From Caldilineaceae bacterium (GTDB lineage Bacteria; Chloroflexota; Anaerolineae; Caldilineales; Caldilineaceae), in contig JALHQH010000003.1 of NCBI GenBank assembly GCA_022842065.1, positions 332,756 to 396,755 on the forward strand: a stretch of DNA of 64,000 bases, in the 5' to 3' direction. Below are positions 25,647 to 33,489 of the stretch, in pieces. Within the stretch, counting starts at the first letter, position 1, and the number at the start of each line of letters is the position of its first letter. The translations under genes were made by a program, and so were the position numbers. The notes under the pieces are model-generated. The model ran no database searches. It saw only the letters and a list, made by a program, of their open reading frames with translations, and was not told the DNA's origin.

Positions 25647-25943
25647 CTAACTATTCCAACTTACGCTTGAATAGCTACCATCGTCACCACTTGGACAGTG
25701 GTTTGGATTGGCTGTCGCGTTTTCGGTGGTTGGTGTCGTTTCACTATCACCCGCAACCGCTTCGCTGGCAGTTGTTGCCGTAGCAGGTGTTGCAGTGCTG
25801 TTGGGACAAGGTTCATTCCCGTCAACGCCGACGACGGTAATTGTTGGGCTACTCGGCGTATCTTCAGCATATACACCGCTTGGTAGGAGTAACCCGATGA
25901 CCATGAAAATAGCTGATAAGAAACAAAATAGTCGAAATTTCAA
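25647..25943 (-). CDS. Small secreted peptide 1 with C-terminal VSWNS
   Basis: 98 residues from a TTG start at 25943, chosen because AAAGGAGG lies 8 bp upstream; an ATG at 25994 would add 17 residues that include the ribosome site itself. A Sec signal peptide ('FRLFCFLSAIFMVIGLLLP', cleavage likely after V-Y-A) is followed by a T/A/S-rich low-complexity region of about 74 residues. The mature part has exactly two Cys (E-P-C-P and N-H-C-P) and ends S-S-V-S-W-N-S. It is the last of three tandem peptides with this end. Function unknown. Confidence 0.78.
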   Translation of the reverse strand: MKFRLFCFLSAIFMVIGLLLPSGVYAEDTPSSPTITVVGVDGNEPCPNSTATPATATTASEAVAGDSETTPTTENATANPNHCPSGDDGSYSSVSWNS

Positions 25944-26133
25944 GGTGTCACCCTCCTTTAAATCGTGCGTACAGTTTGATCTGAAGATCGCCATGGCATC
26001 TAACGCGAGCTCTGTTTGAAAACGCTAGCCCTTTTCACTAGTAAGGGCATTAATGCTACCGTTTCAAAACAACCGCACTTTCGGCCACTCGGTTTTTATG
26101 TTTCAAAGGTTGACTGAGCCCAGTCCATACGGA

Positions 26134-26403
26134 TCAACCACCGCCACTGTTCCAACTGACGCCAGCCGGCGTCGTCATATCATTACACCCTTGGTTTTCG
26201 CCCTCATCGACTGAAACCGCTGTTGCTGCTATGGCCCCCGTTGCCGTCTGGGTGGCCGTAGCACAAGGCGCTACCATGCCAGTCGTCCCGCTCTCTAAGG
26301 GCACCGCTGCAATCATCCCTTCGGCTGCCTGAACATTCATTGGTGAGAATAACGCTCCGCCAATGAGCAGCAATGCGCATAAACGAATTAATTGATTTTT
26401 CAT
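26134..26403 (-). CDS. Small secreted peptide 2 with C-terminal VSWNSGGG
   Basis: 89 residues. The signal peptide 'MKNQLIRLCALLLIGGALF' is likely cut after V-Q-A. The mature part is A/T-rich, has two Cys (A-P-C-A and Q-G-C-N), and ends A-G-V-S-W-N-S-G-G-G. TAGGAGAG lies 4-5 bp before ATG. It is the middle member of the three-gene set, 37 bp after peptide 3 and 190 bp before peptide 1. No known family was recognised. Confidence 0.8.
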   Translation of the reverse strand: MKNQLIRLCALLLIGGALFSPMNVQAAEGMIAAVPLESGTTGMVAPCATATQTATGAIAATAVSVDEGENQGCNDMTTPAGVSWNSGGG

Positions 26404-26440
26404 CTTTCTCTCCTACCGATTGATTTGTTGATAATGTACT

Positions 26441-26644
26441 TTAGCTGTTCCAACTCACACCGTCTGGTTTGGGACAGGGCAAAACTGGCGCACCCGGTTT
26501 GGGTGGTTTGGGTTGACATTGTGCCGGCGGCGTTTTGGCCTGAAGGTCATTTACGACGGTGGCGGCCAGTATCCCACTCGCCGGCAAGATCGTCATTAGT
26601 GACAACCAGATGCCAAAGATGGCAGATAAAATTTTCTTCTGCAT
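26441..26644 (-). CDS. Small secreted peptide 3 with C-terminal VSWNS
   Basis: 67 residues, the first gene of the set on the minus strand. The signal peptide 'KKILSAIFGIWLSLMTILP' is likely cut after I-L-A, leaving about 40 residues rich in Pro and Lys. The two Cys (A-Q-C-Q and L-P-C-P) and the end D-G-V-S-W-N-S match the other two. AAGGA lies 11 bp before the ATG. Mature parts of the three differ almost completely apart from the Cys pair and the last five residues. Confidence 0.8.
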   Translation of the reverse strand: MQKKILSAIFGIWLSLMTILPASGILAATVVNDLQAKTPPAQCQPKPPKPGAPVLPCPKPDGVSWNS

Positions 26645-26768
26645 ATTAGTGTTTATCCTTCTGTCTCATGCTGTTTTTACTCGACATAACAGGCTGGTGC
26701 GAATAAGAAAGACAGCATAGCTCTGCTCTCTTGGTAAGAGCATAACATCAATTGGGGGGAGGAAAACT

Positions 26769-26782
26769 GACAGAATTCTGTC
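26769..26782. promoter_or_regulatory. Palindrome upstream of the peptide genes
   Basis: GACAGAATTCTGTC is a perfect 14-bp palindrome 125 bp before the first peptide gene and 90 bp after the end of the LacI gene. It could be an operator for a dimeric repressor acting on the peptide genes. No clean -35/-10 pair was found. Confidence 0.4.
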
Positions 26783-26869
26783 GTAAGTTAAAAGGAAATG
26801 AGCAGTCTTTTTAAGAAGGATCGTAAGGAGAGCTGACTTTATGATGCAGTGGGCTGACCAATATACCTA

Positions 26870-27922
26870 TCACGCGAAGTTTGGTGGCGGCGCGATTGTA
26901 CTACCGCTTGCATAGGTACAGGCGAGGATCTCTTGGCGCACTTGGGGCGTATGGGGGGTCAGTAGCAATTCGCTCAGGAGCTGGACAGCACGCCGGCCCA
27001 TCTCCTGTCGAGGGATCGCAAAGGTAGTTACCGGATAGGGTGCGATAAAATCACTAATTTGATCGCCAAGGACGGCCAGCGAAAAATGGGCTGGCGCACT
27101 TTTCTGTAAAGCCGTAATTACTTGAAAAAAGCGAGGAAGTAAATCGCCCTCGTGCTCAATGACAAAAGCTGTAATGCCTTGTGCCAACGCTTGTTCTACA
27201 AAGGTCGGCGTCAACTGCTGGGGTACCAACCGCTGGATTGGCATGACCAGGTGATGTAATCCTGCCTGCCGGTGTGCGATCAGATAGCCGGTGTAGCAAT
27301 CACGCTGTGTCTCATTGTCATGGGTTGCACCCCAGTAAGCGATGGCGCGATGGCCGCAGTTGAGCATTTCGGTGACAATCTTTACGGTTGCGCTGACATA
27401 ATCAGCCGCCACATAGGAGAGTGCCCCATCGGTTAACTCGCGCCGCTCGACAAAAACGAAGGGATAGTGATCGGCCAGTAAGTGCTGCAGCTCTGCTTTA
27501 CGCGGCTCTGTCCCCAACAGGATCGCACCATCGGCCATCTGTAGCCGGTTGATCGTGCCTTGATCAATGTGGCGGTGACCATCAGCACTGCTAATGCTGG
27601 TGAAGAGGATCAGATCATAGCCCCGCGCTTCGGCTTCCTCTTCAATCCCACTTAGAAACGGCGCATAACTATCCTGCGCTTGTCGCCCAAACGTTGGCGT
27701 AAAAGTAAAAACCCCTAACAGGGCATTCTGCCCGCCGGCCAGTGAGCGCGCCAGCGGATTGACAACATACCCTAATTGTTCGATGGCGGCCCACACGCGC
27801 GCCTGTGTCTCCGCGCTGACCCGCACATTGCCATCAAGGCGGTTATTCAGAATAACCGAGACCGTTGCCGGCGAAACCCCCGCTAGCTTGGCAACATCGG
27901 TTTGGCGTGGCCGTTTATGCAT
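26870..27922 (-). CDS. LacI-family transcriptional regulator 1
   Basis: 350 residues. The N-terminal LacI helix-turn-helix and hinge are clear: 'TDVAKLAGVSPATVSVILN' and 'VWAAIEQLGYVVNPLARSL'. The rest is a periplasmic-binding-protein-like ligand domain (residues about 65-340, 'AIAYWGATHDNETQRD', 'RQEMGRRAVQLLSELLL'). It most likely senses a sugar. It stands between the etf-kinase operon and the peptide genes, all on the minus strand, and its target is not known; the kinase upstream is a reasonable guess. Confidence 0.92.
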   Translation of the reverse strand: MHKRPRQTDVAKLAGVSPATVSVILNNRLDGNVRVSAETQARVWAAIEQLGYVVNPLARSLAGGQNALLGVFTFTPTFGRQAQDSYAPFLSGIEEEAEARGYDLILFTSISSADGHRHIDQGTINRLQMADGAILLGTEPRKAELQHLLADHYPFVFVERRELTDGALSYVAADYVSATVKIVTEMLNCGHRAIAYWGATHDNETQRDCYTGYLIAHRQAGLHHLVMPIQRLVPQQLTPTFVEQALAQGITAFVIEHEGDLLPRFFQVITALQKSAPAHFSLAVLGDQISDFIAPYPVTTFAIPRQEMGRRAVQLLSELLLTPHTPQVRQEILACTYASGSTIAPPPNFA

Positions 27923-27991
27923 TGAATGCAGGTCCCTGAGCAGCTATCAACCATAAGTGAGTTGCATTTATTTTTAGCATATTAGCATAAC

Positions 27992-28040
27992 ACTGGTGAT
28001 AAAGCGCCTTATCATGTTGATAAGGCGCTTTATCACCAGT
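27992..28040. repeat. Perfect 23-bp palindrome upstream of LacI regulator 1
   Basis: Arms 27992-28014 and 28018-28040 are perfect (core GATAAAGCGCCTTATCA), loop TGT. It lies 70 bp before the LacI gene start on the minus strand. No T-run follows. It may be an intergenic fold-back element or the terminator of the upstream kinase gene. Confidence 0.88.
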
Positions 28041-28122
28041 TGGGAATTGATAGATTTAGTGACTAGTTGGTTCGTTAGATTGTTTGTACTCTGCAAATTA
28101 AGTTTTTTGTCCTTTTCCAGAC

Positions 28123-28187
28123 GGCACGCGGTGTGGCGAGAGCAATCCAACCCCAGCAGGTAAGCTTACATCGCCACACCGCGTGCC
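28123..28187. repeat. 17-bp inverted repeat with 31-bp loop
   Basis: Arms 28123-28139 and 28171-28187 (GGCACGCGGTGTGGCGA and its complement) lie in the 318-bp gap between the kinase and LacI genes. With the palindrome at 27992 they account for most structured sequence in this gap; no gene is seen there. Confidence 0.8.
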
Positions 28188-28240
28188 CCTACGAAAACAT
28201 CGATTTACTTAATTTACAGTGTACTAAACGCTGCTGAATT

Positions 28241-29608
28241 TCATTTTGGCGTACGCAGGCTTTCAATGGCGGCGCTCACCGTTGCCATGCGGCCATCCGC
28301 AACTAGGGCCAGCGCTAACAAACCGAAGAGAGTATCTTCGGTGGAAGGTGCTAGCCGATCGGGGACGCCAAAGCGCGCGTTGATCAGTTGGCGCAACGTT
28401 GGGACCTTTTGCGCTAGCCCCCCCGAGTAGACGAGTCTTTGCCAGGGTTGATCAGAGGCAATGCGCTGGGCACTGCGCTCATAATTGGCCGCCATGCTGG
28501 CAAAGGCGGCGTAGAAAAGCTGGCCAATCGTCAGATTATCCTCACGGATCTGGCCAATCTGGCCACTACTACCCCCGACGCTATCAAAAAAAGCAAGATT
28601 GACGGTGAGATCACTGGCGGTGACTGCTGCCGTCGCCTCAGCGATATAAGACCATGGATCGGCTGCAACGCCCTGCTGCTGGCCCCATTCAGCAATCAGG
28701 TTAACCAGATGGTTAAGCGCCCGCCCGGCGGGAATGCCAGTGACCGTGTTGAGAAAACGGCCATCGAAGAAGGGGCGCGTCTGGTAATCCCCAGGAAGCC
28801 AGGTTTCGGTCAACAGGCTCACCTGTGAGCCGGTCGAGATGTTGAGGGATAGCTCATCCCGCCCGATCAGCGCACCGACAATGGCGCATTGATGGTCGCC
28901 AATGGGGGCATACCAGGGCAAGCGCCGTCCGGCGATAGTAATCTCGGCGACCGCAGCCCCAAAGGGCCGCACTGTTGGCCACTGTAAATCGGCCAATCCT
29001 AAGCGGGTCAAGAGCGGCCAATGCCAATCACCTGTGGTCAGGTTAAAGGCACCGTAGGCACCCGCATTGGTGGGATCGACTGGTCCAACCGCGCCACTGA
29101 GGTTGGCGATGACAAAGTCCGCAATCGCGGTGGGCACTAACGCGGTTTCCGTTAAGAGCTTCTGCTCAGCCATCCAGTAGAGGTAGCCCAAGGGCCGGCT
29201 AATCTGGAGCTCACGTCCGATTTGCGTGACTTCGTCACCGCTGATCAGCTGTTTGAGTTGCTCAAAGTAGGAACCATTGCCGGCCGGATGGGCCATTAAG
29301 ACGCGTTGATCTTGCCACGTGATCGCGTTGGAGCGTGGTGTGCCATCGGGGGTCGCGAGCACCAGACCATGCATCTGTGTACAGAGCACGACGCCTTGAC
29401 AGTCCGGCGCCAGCGGTAGTAGCTCTGCGACCAATCGCCGCGTCGCCTCAACAATCGCCATGGGGTCCACTTCATAGCAGCGCGCTGGTCGATCTGCCAA
29501 TGGCGCCGGAAAAGGTTGGCGGCGCACATGGGCCTGTTGATAGGTGTCAAGATCCAATACGGCACCTTTAATAAACGTAGTACCCAGGTCGATGGCCAGG
29601 TAGGACAT
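28241..29608 (-). CDS. FGGY-family carbohydrate kinase 1
   Basis: 455-residue sugar kinase of the FGGY family. The phosphate-1 loop is 'LAIDLGTTFIKGAVLD' at the N-terminus; the substrate region shows 'TQMHGLVL' and 'NAITWQDQR', and the base-catalyst/domain-II start is 'PIGDHQCAIVGAL' (Asp). The size and these motifs fit sedoheptulokinase/xylulokinase-like members, but the sugar is not certain. It starts 5 bp after the EtfA stop, so it is cotranscribed with the electron-transfer flavoprotein genes, an unusual combination. Confidence 0.9.
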   Translation of the reverse strand: MSYLAIDLGTTFIKGAVLDLDTYQQAHVRRQPFPAPLADRPARCYEVDPMAIVEATRRLVAELLPLAPDCQGVVLCTQMHGLVLATPDGTPRSNAITWQDQRVLMAHPAGNGSYFEQLKQLISGDEVTQIGRELQISRPLGYLYWMAEQKLLTETALVPTAIADFVIANLSGAVGPVDPTNAGAYGAFNLTTGDWHWPLLTRLGLADLQWPTVRPFGAAVAEITIAGRRLPWYAPIGDHQCAIVGALIGRDELSLNISTGSQVSLLTETWLPGDYQTRPFFDGRFLNTVTGIPAGRALNHLVNLIAEWGQQQGVAADPWSYIAEATAAVTASDLTVNLAFFDSVGGSSGQIGQIREDNLTIGQLFYAAFASMAANYERSAQRIASDQPWQRLVYSGGLAQKVPTLRQLINARFGVPDRLAPSTEDTLFGLLALALVADGRMATVSAAIESLRTPK

Positions 29609-29613
29609 GCGAA

Positions 29614-30594
29614 TTACCCCAATCGCTTCTGAAATTCGGCTGTCAGCGCGGGCAACACGGTAAAGAGATCGCCGACAAGCCCATAGTTTGCGCGGGCGAA
29701 GATGGGGGCTTCGCGATCTTTGTTAATCGCAACAATGACCTTACTGCCCCCCATGCCGGCCAGGTGCTGGATCGCACCGCTGATGCCAACCGCAATATAG
29801 AGATCCGGGCGCACGGTCTTGCCGGTCTGCCCGACCTGATATTGGTAAGGAATGTAACCGGCGTCGACGGCGGCGCGGCTTGCCCCCATCGCCGCCCCCA
29901 GGGTTTTCGCCAGTTCGGCCACCAGGGCAAAGCCCTTGGCCGGATCGTTGGCGACCCCGCGCCCACCAGCGACCACAATTGTGGCATCAGTCAGATTGAC
30001 TTCCCCACTCTCCGTGGATTGGCTGGCGGTAACCGTTTCGCCGAGCGTGGCCTCATCCAGCGTCAGGTCAAGCGCTTGTACAGTGCCTTGGGTCGCACCC
30101 GCTTCCGGTGTTGGAAAGGCACGCGGGCGGACGCTGGCAAATTGCTGTGGACTATTGAAGGTGACATCGGTGAGAATATTACCCGAGTAGATCGCCCGAA
30201 CTGCGACCAATTTGTCTGCCTCAATGCGCAGATCAATGGCATCCGGTGCGAGGCCGGCTTCCAGGCTACAGGCCACGGCCGCGGCCAGTTCACGACCGCA
30301 AGCCGTCGCGCTCGTCAGCACAATTGTCGCGGCACTCGCAGCCACCGCGGCCTTGAGACCGGCGCTGTATGCACCCAACCGATAATGGGTGAATGCCGGA
30401 TCGGTGATGGTCAGTACTTGATCGACGCCATAGGTTTGTGCCGTCGCAGCGGTGGTCGCCGTTTCCGCCCCCATGATCAATGCGACCAACACCGTGCCCA
30501 GCTCACTCGCCAATGCACGCCCTTTGCCCAGCACCTCCCAACTGCTTGTCACTGCTTGGTTATTCTGCTGCTCAATCCATACCAGGACGGCCAT
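29614..30594 (-). CDS. etfA: Electron transfer flavoprotein subunit alpha
   Basis: 326 residues. The C-terminal FAD-binding part is unmistakable: '[18 protein letters not shown]', '[19 protein letters not shown]', '[19 protein letters not shown]' and '[19 protein letters not shown]'. EtfAB passes electrons from acyl-CoA or other dehydrogenases to the quinone pool via ETF-quinone oxidoreductase. GGAGGGAGA lies before the ATG. It follows EtfB by 48 bp including a small hairpin, and is followed by a sugar kinase. Confidence 0.95.
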   Translation of the reverse strand: MAVLVWIEQQNNQAVTSSWEVLGKGRALASELGTVLVALIMGAETATTAATAQTYGVDQVLTITDPAFTHYRLGAYSAGLKAAVAASAATIVLTSATACGRELAAAVACSLEAGLAPDAIDLRIEADKLVAVRAIYSGNILTDVTFNSPQQFASVRPRAFPTPEAGATQGTVQALDLTLDEATLGETVTASQSTESGEVNLTDATIVVAGGRGVANDPAKGFALVAELAKTLGAAMGASRAAVDAGYIPYQYQVGQTGKTVRPDLYIAVGISGAIQHLAGMGGSKVIVAINKDREAPIFARANYGLVGDLFTVLPALTAEFQKRLG

Positions 30595-30616
30595 GATCGT
30601 CTCCCTCCGCTATCAT

Positions 30617-30639
30617 AACCCCACCATCAGGGTGGGGTT
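30617..30639. repeat. Hairpin between etfB and etfA
   Basis: Perfect 9-bp arms (AACCCCACC / GGTGGGGTT) with a 5-base loop between the EtfB stop and EtfA ribosome site. No T-run; likely an mRNA-processing or stability hairpin. Confidence 0.6.
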
Positions 30640-30642
30640 CGA

Positions 30643-31422
30643 TTATATAATTTTTTCTGCCAACAGCGCGTCAACCAACTTCGCGGCCTGCTCTTGTACA
30701 CTCGCCCCATCAATCATCTGCACCTTCGTGCTGCGCTCTTCTGGTTTACGAATGTTGGTCCACTGAGTTTGGCTACCTGTGTTCTCAACGCCTAACGCCG
30801 CTGGTGTCAATACAGGGATCTGGGCCTTGTTGGCTTTACGAATGCCCATAAAGCTCGGGTAGCGTGGGTCATTGATCTCTTTGGCAACACTGACTACCGC
30901 GGGCAAGCGGACTTCAACGGTCTCTTGCCCACCGTCTATGCTGCGTTCAGCGGTTAGCTTACCATCAGCGATATCGACAATTTTGGTGACATTGCTCAAT
31001 AGGCGGTAGCCCAGCTTGGTGGCAACCGCAACATAGACACTGCCGCTGTTGTCATCGACACTCTGCTTGCCGGCGAGGACCAGATCAACAGCCCCTTGTT
31101 GTTTGATCGCGGCGGCCAAAAGGGTAGCCGTGGTAAAGCTATCGCCGACGATACCACTATGATTATCAATCAAAACGGCACTGCCCACCCCCATCGCCAA
31201 CGCATGCTTGAGGGCATCGGCGGCCGCAGGGGGACCGAGGGCAAGGGCAACACTCTCGGCATCAAAACGGTCATTGAGCAGGATGGCTTCTTCGGCGGCA
31301 AATTCATCCCATGGGTTGATCACCATGGTGGCTTGGACATTACCACTGCGCACTTCATCGGGCCGCACCTTGGGTAACTCAGCAGTGTCCGGCGTCTGTT
31401 TGATTAAGACAACGACTTTCAC
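30643..31422 (-). CDS. etfB: Electron transfer flavoprotein subunit beta
   Basis: 259 residues from a GTG start with AGGAGA 7 bp upstream. Features are the N-terminal '[17 protein letters not shown]', the '[15 protein letters not shown]' segment and '[18 protein letters not shown]' AMP-binding region. It forms the heterodimer with EtfA. The transcript from the promoter at 31716-31688 passes a terminator hairpin about 190 bp before this start, so expression may be controlled by attenuation. Confidence 0.95.
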   Translation of the reverse strand: MKVVVLIKQTPDTAELPKVRPDEVRSGNVQATMVINPWDEFAAEEAILLNDRFDAESVALALGPPAAADALKHALAMGVGSAVLIDNHSGIVGDSFTTATLLAAAIKQQGAVDLVLAGKQSVDDNSGSVYVAVATKLGYRLLSNVTKIVDIADGKLTAERSIDGGQETVEVRLPAVVSVAKEINDPRYPSFMGIRKANKAQIPVLTPAALGVENTGSQTQWTNIRKPEERSTKVQMIDGASVQEQAAKLVDALLAEKII

Positions 31423-31608
31423 AAGCGGTCTCCTGTTTATGTGACTGATCTGGTTCGTACTATAATATGCGCTCTGCTTGAAAATCCTAATACTTTGCAG
31501 CGCGCGATCGTTTGTTTTAATTATAAACCAATCAGTTGCCTCACGGTTGGTGGCAAGTTGCCAATCTGCTTAATCAGTTTTGGTAGATTTCGAGAGGGGA
31601 GTTGCATA

Positions 31609-31682
31609 GAAAAAGGCGGGAACTTCATTGTTCCCGCCCCAGAAGAAGATATCACTCAGGAGAGCGTATCTCCTACCATTCA
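31609..31682 (-). ncRNA. Candidate small RNA or attenuator leader of the etf operon
   Basis: On the minus strand a predicted transcript of about 73 bases begins near 31682. It has a 5-bp stem (31659-31663 with 31669-31673, GGAGA/TCTCC), then a strong 9-bp GC-rich stem (31615-31623 with 31630-31638) followed by TTTTTC. That is the form of an intrinsic terminator, placed between the promoter and etfB. Either it is a free small RNA or an attenuator for etfB-etfA-kinase. A 7-codon reading frame (ATG 31679) lies within it. No known riboswitch class was recognised. Confidence 0.55.
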
Positions 31683-31687
31683 TGCTT

Positions 31688-31716
31688 ACTATAGCATAAG
31701 GCCCATCGCTGTGCAA
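31688..31716 (-). promoter_or_regulatory. Promoter of the etf leader
   Basis: TTGCAC (31716-31711), a 17-bp spacer and TATAGT (31693-31688); the spacer ends in TGC, making an extended -10. Confidence 0.7.
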
Positions 31717-31792
31717 ATCATCCCCGTTAACATTAATGGGTATATCCCCATAATTCGAATTGCGCTTTTGTTGCTGGGCGCAGGAAGTTATC

Positions 31793-32515
31793 ATGACAAC
31801 TAACTATTGGCTCTTTGTTCTGTTAACCCTAAGTTTGTTGGGTTTCATCGGTTATAGCACCTATCAAACGGCACGTTTGTTGCGCACCTGGCAGCCGGAT
31901 CGTAATTTGCTGTTGCTGCCCGCCGAAAATTTGGTGCGGTTGCTGCTGATTGCCTTGTGTGGGGGGCTTGGCCTGCTTAGTGGCTTGCCTGCTGCGCAAT
32001 TAGGCTGGGTGACAACGAACTGGCTGAGCCAAAGCGGGTGGGGTTTACTCTGGGGCAGCGGCTTAGCACTCTTTTTCTACCTGACAACCAGCCGCTTCAC
32101 CAGTTGCCTAACCAATCCCTTAACCAATCCTGGGCGTGGGCGTTTTTACTCAACGGTCATTATCAAAGCGATCACGCCGACCACTCGGCGCGAACTGCTG
32201 CTGGTGTTGCTGGCAATGGGACCCGTCGTGTTGATGGAAGAGTTGCTCTTTCGCAGCCTGCTTATCGGCGGGTTGGCCCCGCTGTTACCCCTGCCCCTGC
32301 TGCTGATTGGTTGGAGCGTGATCTTTGGCCTTTTGCATCAACCACAAGGTTGGTGGGGCATGGTTGGTGCTGGCCTTGCCGGCCTGCTTTTGGGCTGGCT
32401 TTTTGTAGAGGCCGAGACACTCGTGGTGCCTTTGGTCGCCCACTATGTTACCAACATTGTGCAAGTCGTCTTCGCCATGCGGTTGGTGCAGCAGGGGGCT
32501 AATTTAGCGGACTGA
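31793..32515 (+). CDS. CPBP-family intramembrane metalloprotease
   Basis: 240 residues, multi-spanning. The three CPBP (Abi/CAAX) motifs are present: 'MEELLFRSLLIGGL' (E-E-x-x-x-R, about residue 149), 'FGLLHQPQG' (F-x-x-x-H) and 'LVAHYVTNIV' (H-x-x-x-N). These proteases cut or modify membrane proteins or prenylated peptides and sometimes serve peptide maturation or immunity. AGGAAG precedes ATG 31793. Its end overlaps the convergent GT2 gene by 12 bp. Confidence 0.9.
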   Translation: MTTNYWLFVLLTLSLLGFIGYSTYQTARLLRTWQPDRNLLLLPAENLVRLLLIALCGGLGLLSGLPAAQLGWVTTNWLSQSGWGLLWGSGLALFFYLTTSRFTSCLTNPLTNPGRGRFYSTVIIKAITPTTRRELLLVLLAMGPVVLMEELLFRSLLIGGLAPLLPLPLLLIGWSVIFGLLHQPQGWWGMVGAGLAGLLLGWLFVEAETLVVPLVAHYVTNIVQVVFAMRLVQQGANLAD

Positions 32516-33304
32516 TACTTTGCCCGCAGTGCGCGAAAAGTGTTGCCCACGGTTGTAATAGCCACGCCGCCCATTAAGGCGCACCTTGATCAGCTCTTTC
32601 ACCATGTTGATCGTATCCCGTAGTGGTTCGACCCGGCTATTTTGCCCATAGTACCAATCAACCGGGATCTCGATCATCCGTAGCTCATGGCGCGAGGCAA
32701 TATGCAACACCTCCACATCAAAGCCCCAGCCATCAATCCGCTGTAAGGGAAAAAGAAATTGGGCAGCGTCGCGCGTGAAGCACTTGAACCCACATTGGGT
32801 GTCTTGGATTTGGGGGACAGCCAGCACCCGTACCAAAAAGTTGAAGACGCGCCCCATTAAATGGCGATAGCCCGGTTCACCATGGCGCACCGCGCCGGGA
32901 ACTTCACGGCTGGCAATGGCAATATCGAAACTTTGTGCGGGCAGGGCCGGCGGCAGAAATTTCGACAGATCTTCAATGGGCACCGACAGATCGGCGTCAC
33001 TCATGACCAGATACTCGCCCTGACCGTGGCGCATCCCGTGGCGTACGGCGGCTCCTTTGCCTTTGGTCGATTGGAGCAACTGTATGGTGAATTGATCAGT
33101 CGGCTCGCTGGCCTGCGCGATAAATTCGCGCACCACGGCGGCAGTGTTATCGGTGGAACCATTTTCGACGATCAGCACTTCAGCCTGATAGGCTTGCATG
33201 CGTAGAAAAGCGGCAATGCGCTGGAGGGTAGGTGGCAAACGCGCTTCTTCGTTGTAAGCAGGGATGATAATGCTGACGAATGGGGAGCCTTCGTGATGCG
33301 CCAC
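32504..33304 (-). CDS. Family 2 glycosyltransferase (dolichyl-phosphate sugar synthase-like)
   Basis: 266 residues, GTG start with AAGAGAGAG upstream. The GT-A fold shows 'FVSIIIPAYNEEARLP', the donor-binding 'LIVENGSTDNTA' and the D-x-D-like 'VMSDADLSVPIEDL'. The end ('LIKVRLNGRRGYYN') resembles Alg5-type enzymes that load glucose or mannose on polyprenyl phosphate at the membrane. A 26-bp piece of this gene (around 32965-32990) is repeated upstream at 33348-33373. Confidence 0.9.
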   Translation of the reverse strand: MAHHEGSPFVSIIIPAYNEEARLPPTLQRIAAFLRMQAYQAEVLIVENGSTDNTAAVVREFIAQASEPTDQFTIQLLQSTKGKGAAVRHGMRHGQGEYLVMSDADLSVPIEDLSKFLPPALPAQSFDIAIASREVPGAVRHGEPGYRHLMGRVFNFLVRVLAVPQIQDTQCGFKCFTRDAAQFLFPLQRIDGWGFDVEVLHIASRHELRMIEIPVDWYYGQNSRVEPLRDTINMVKELIKVRLNGRRGYYNRGQHFSRTAGKVSVR

Positions 33305-33347
33305 AGATTGTCTCTCTCTTGAGCAAGCAGATAATTACCAATAATAA

Positions 33348-33373
33348 ACAGATCTTCAATGGGCACCGACAGA
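33348..33373. repeat. 26-bp copy of a piece of the GT2 gene
   Basis: This intergenic stretch is identical to 32965-32990 inside the GT2 coding sequence (the part encoding S-V-P-I-E-D-L), same orientation. It marks a small duplication or recombination event upstream of the gene. Confidence 0.8.
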
Positions 33374-33489
33374 ATGTGACAACCAGGTAACTGTCAGTGG
33401 CCCCATGCCTGCTGTAGGGCCAACTCCTGGTCCGCCAGTGACCGTCACCTCGGGAGCTTCGGCGTTACAATCGATAAAACTAAGCCATT

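Noticed and set aside
25995..26133. Riboswitch (c-di-GMP-type) in the leader of peptide 1
   Set aside because: Some short stems exist but the conserved GEMM core and tetraloop-receptor pattern could not be found.
26841..26915. 24-codon ORF with TAAGGAG on the plus strand
   Set aside because: Its second half lies antisense to the end of the LacI gene and it lacks the VSWNS end; possible but unsupported.
31570..31794. 74-codon minus-strand ORF
   Set aside because: It runs across the promoter and terminator hairpin of the etf leader and has no conserved look; better explained as leader RNA.
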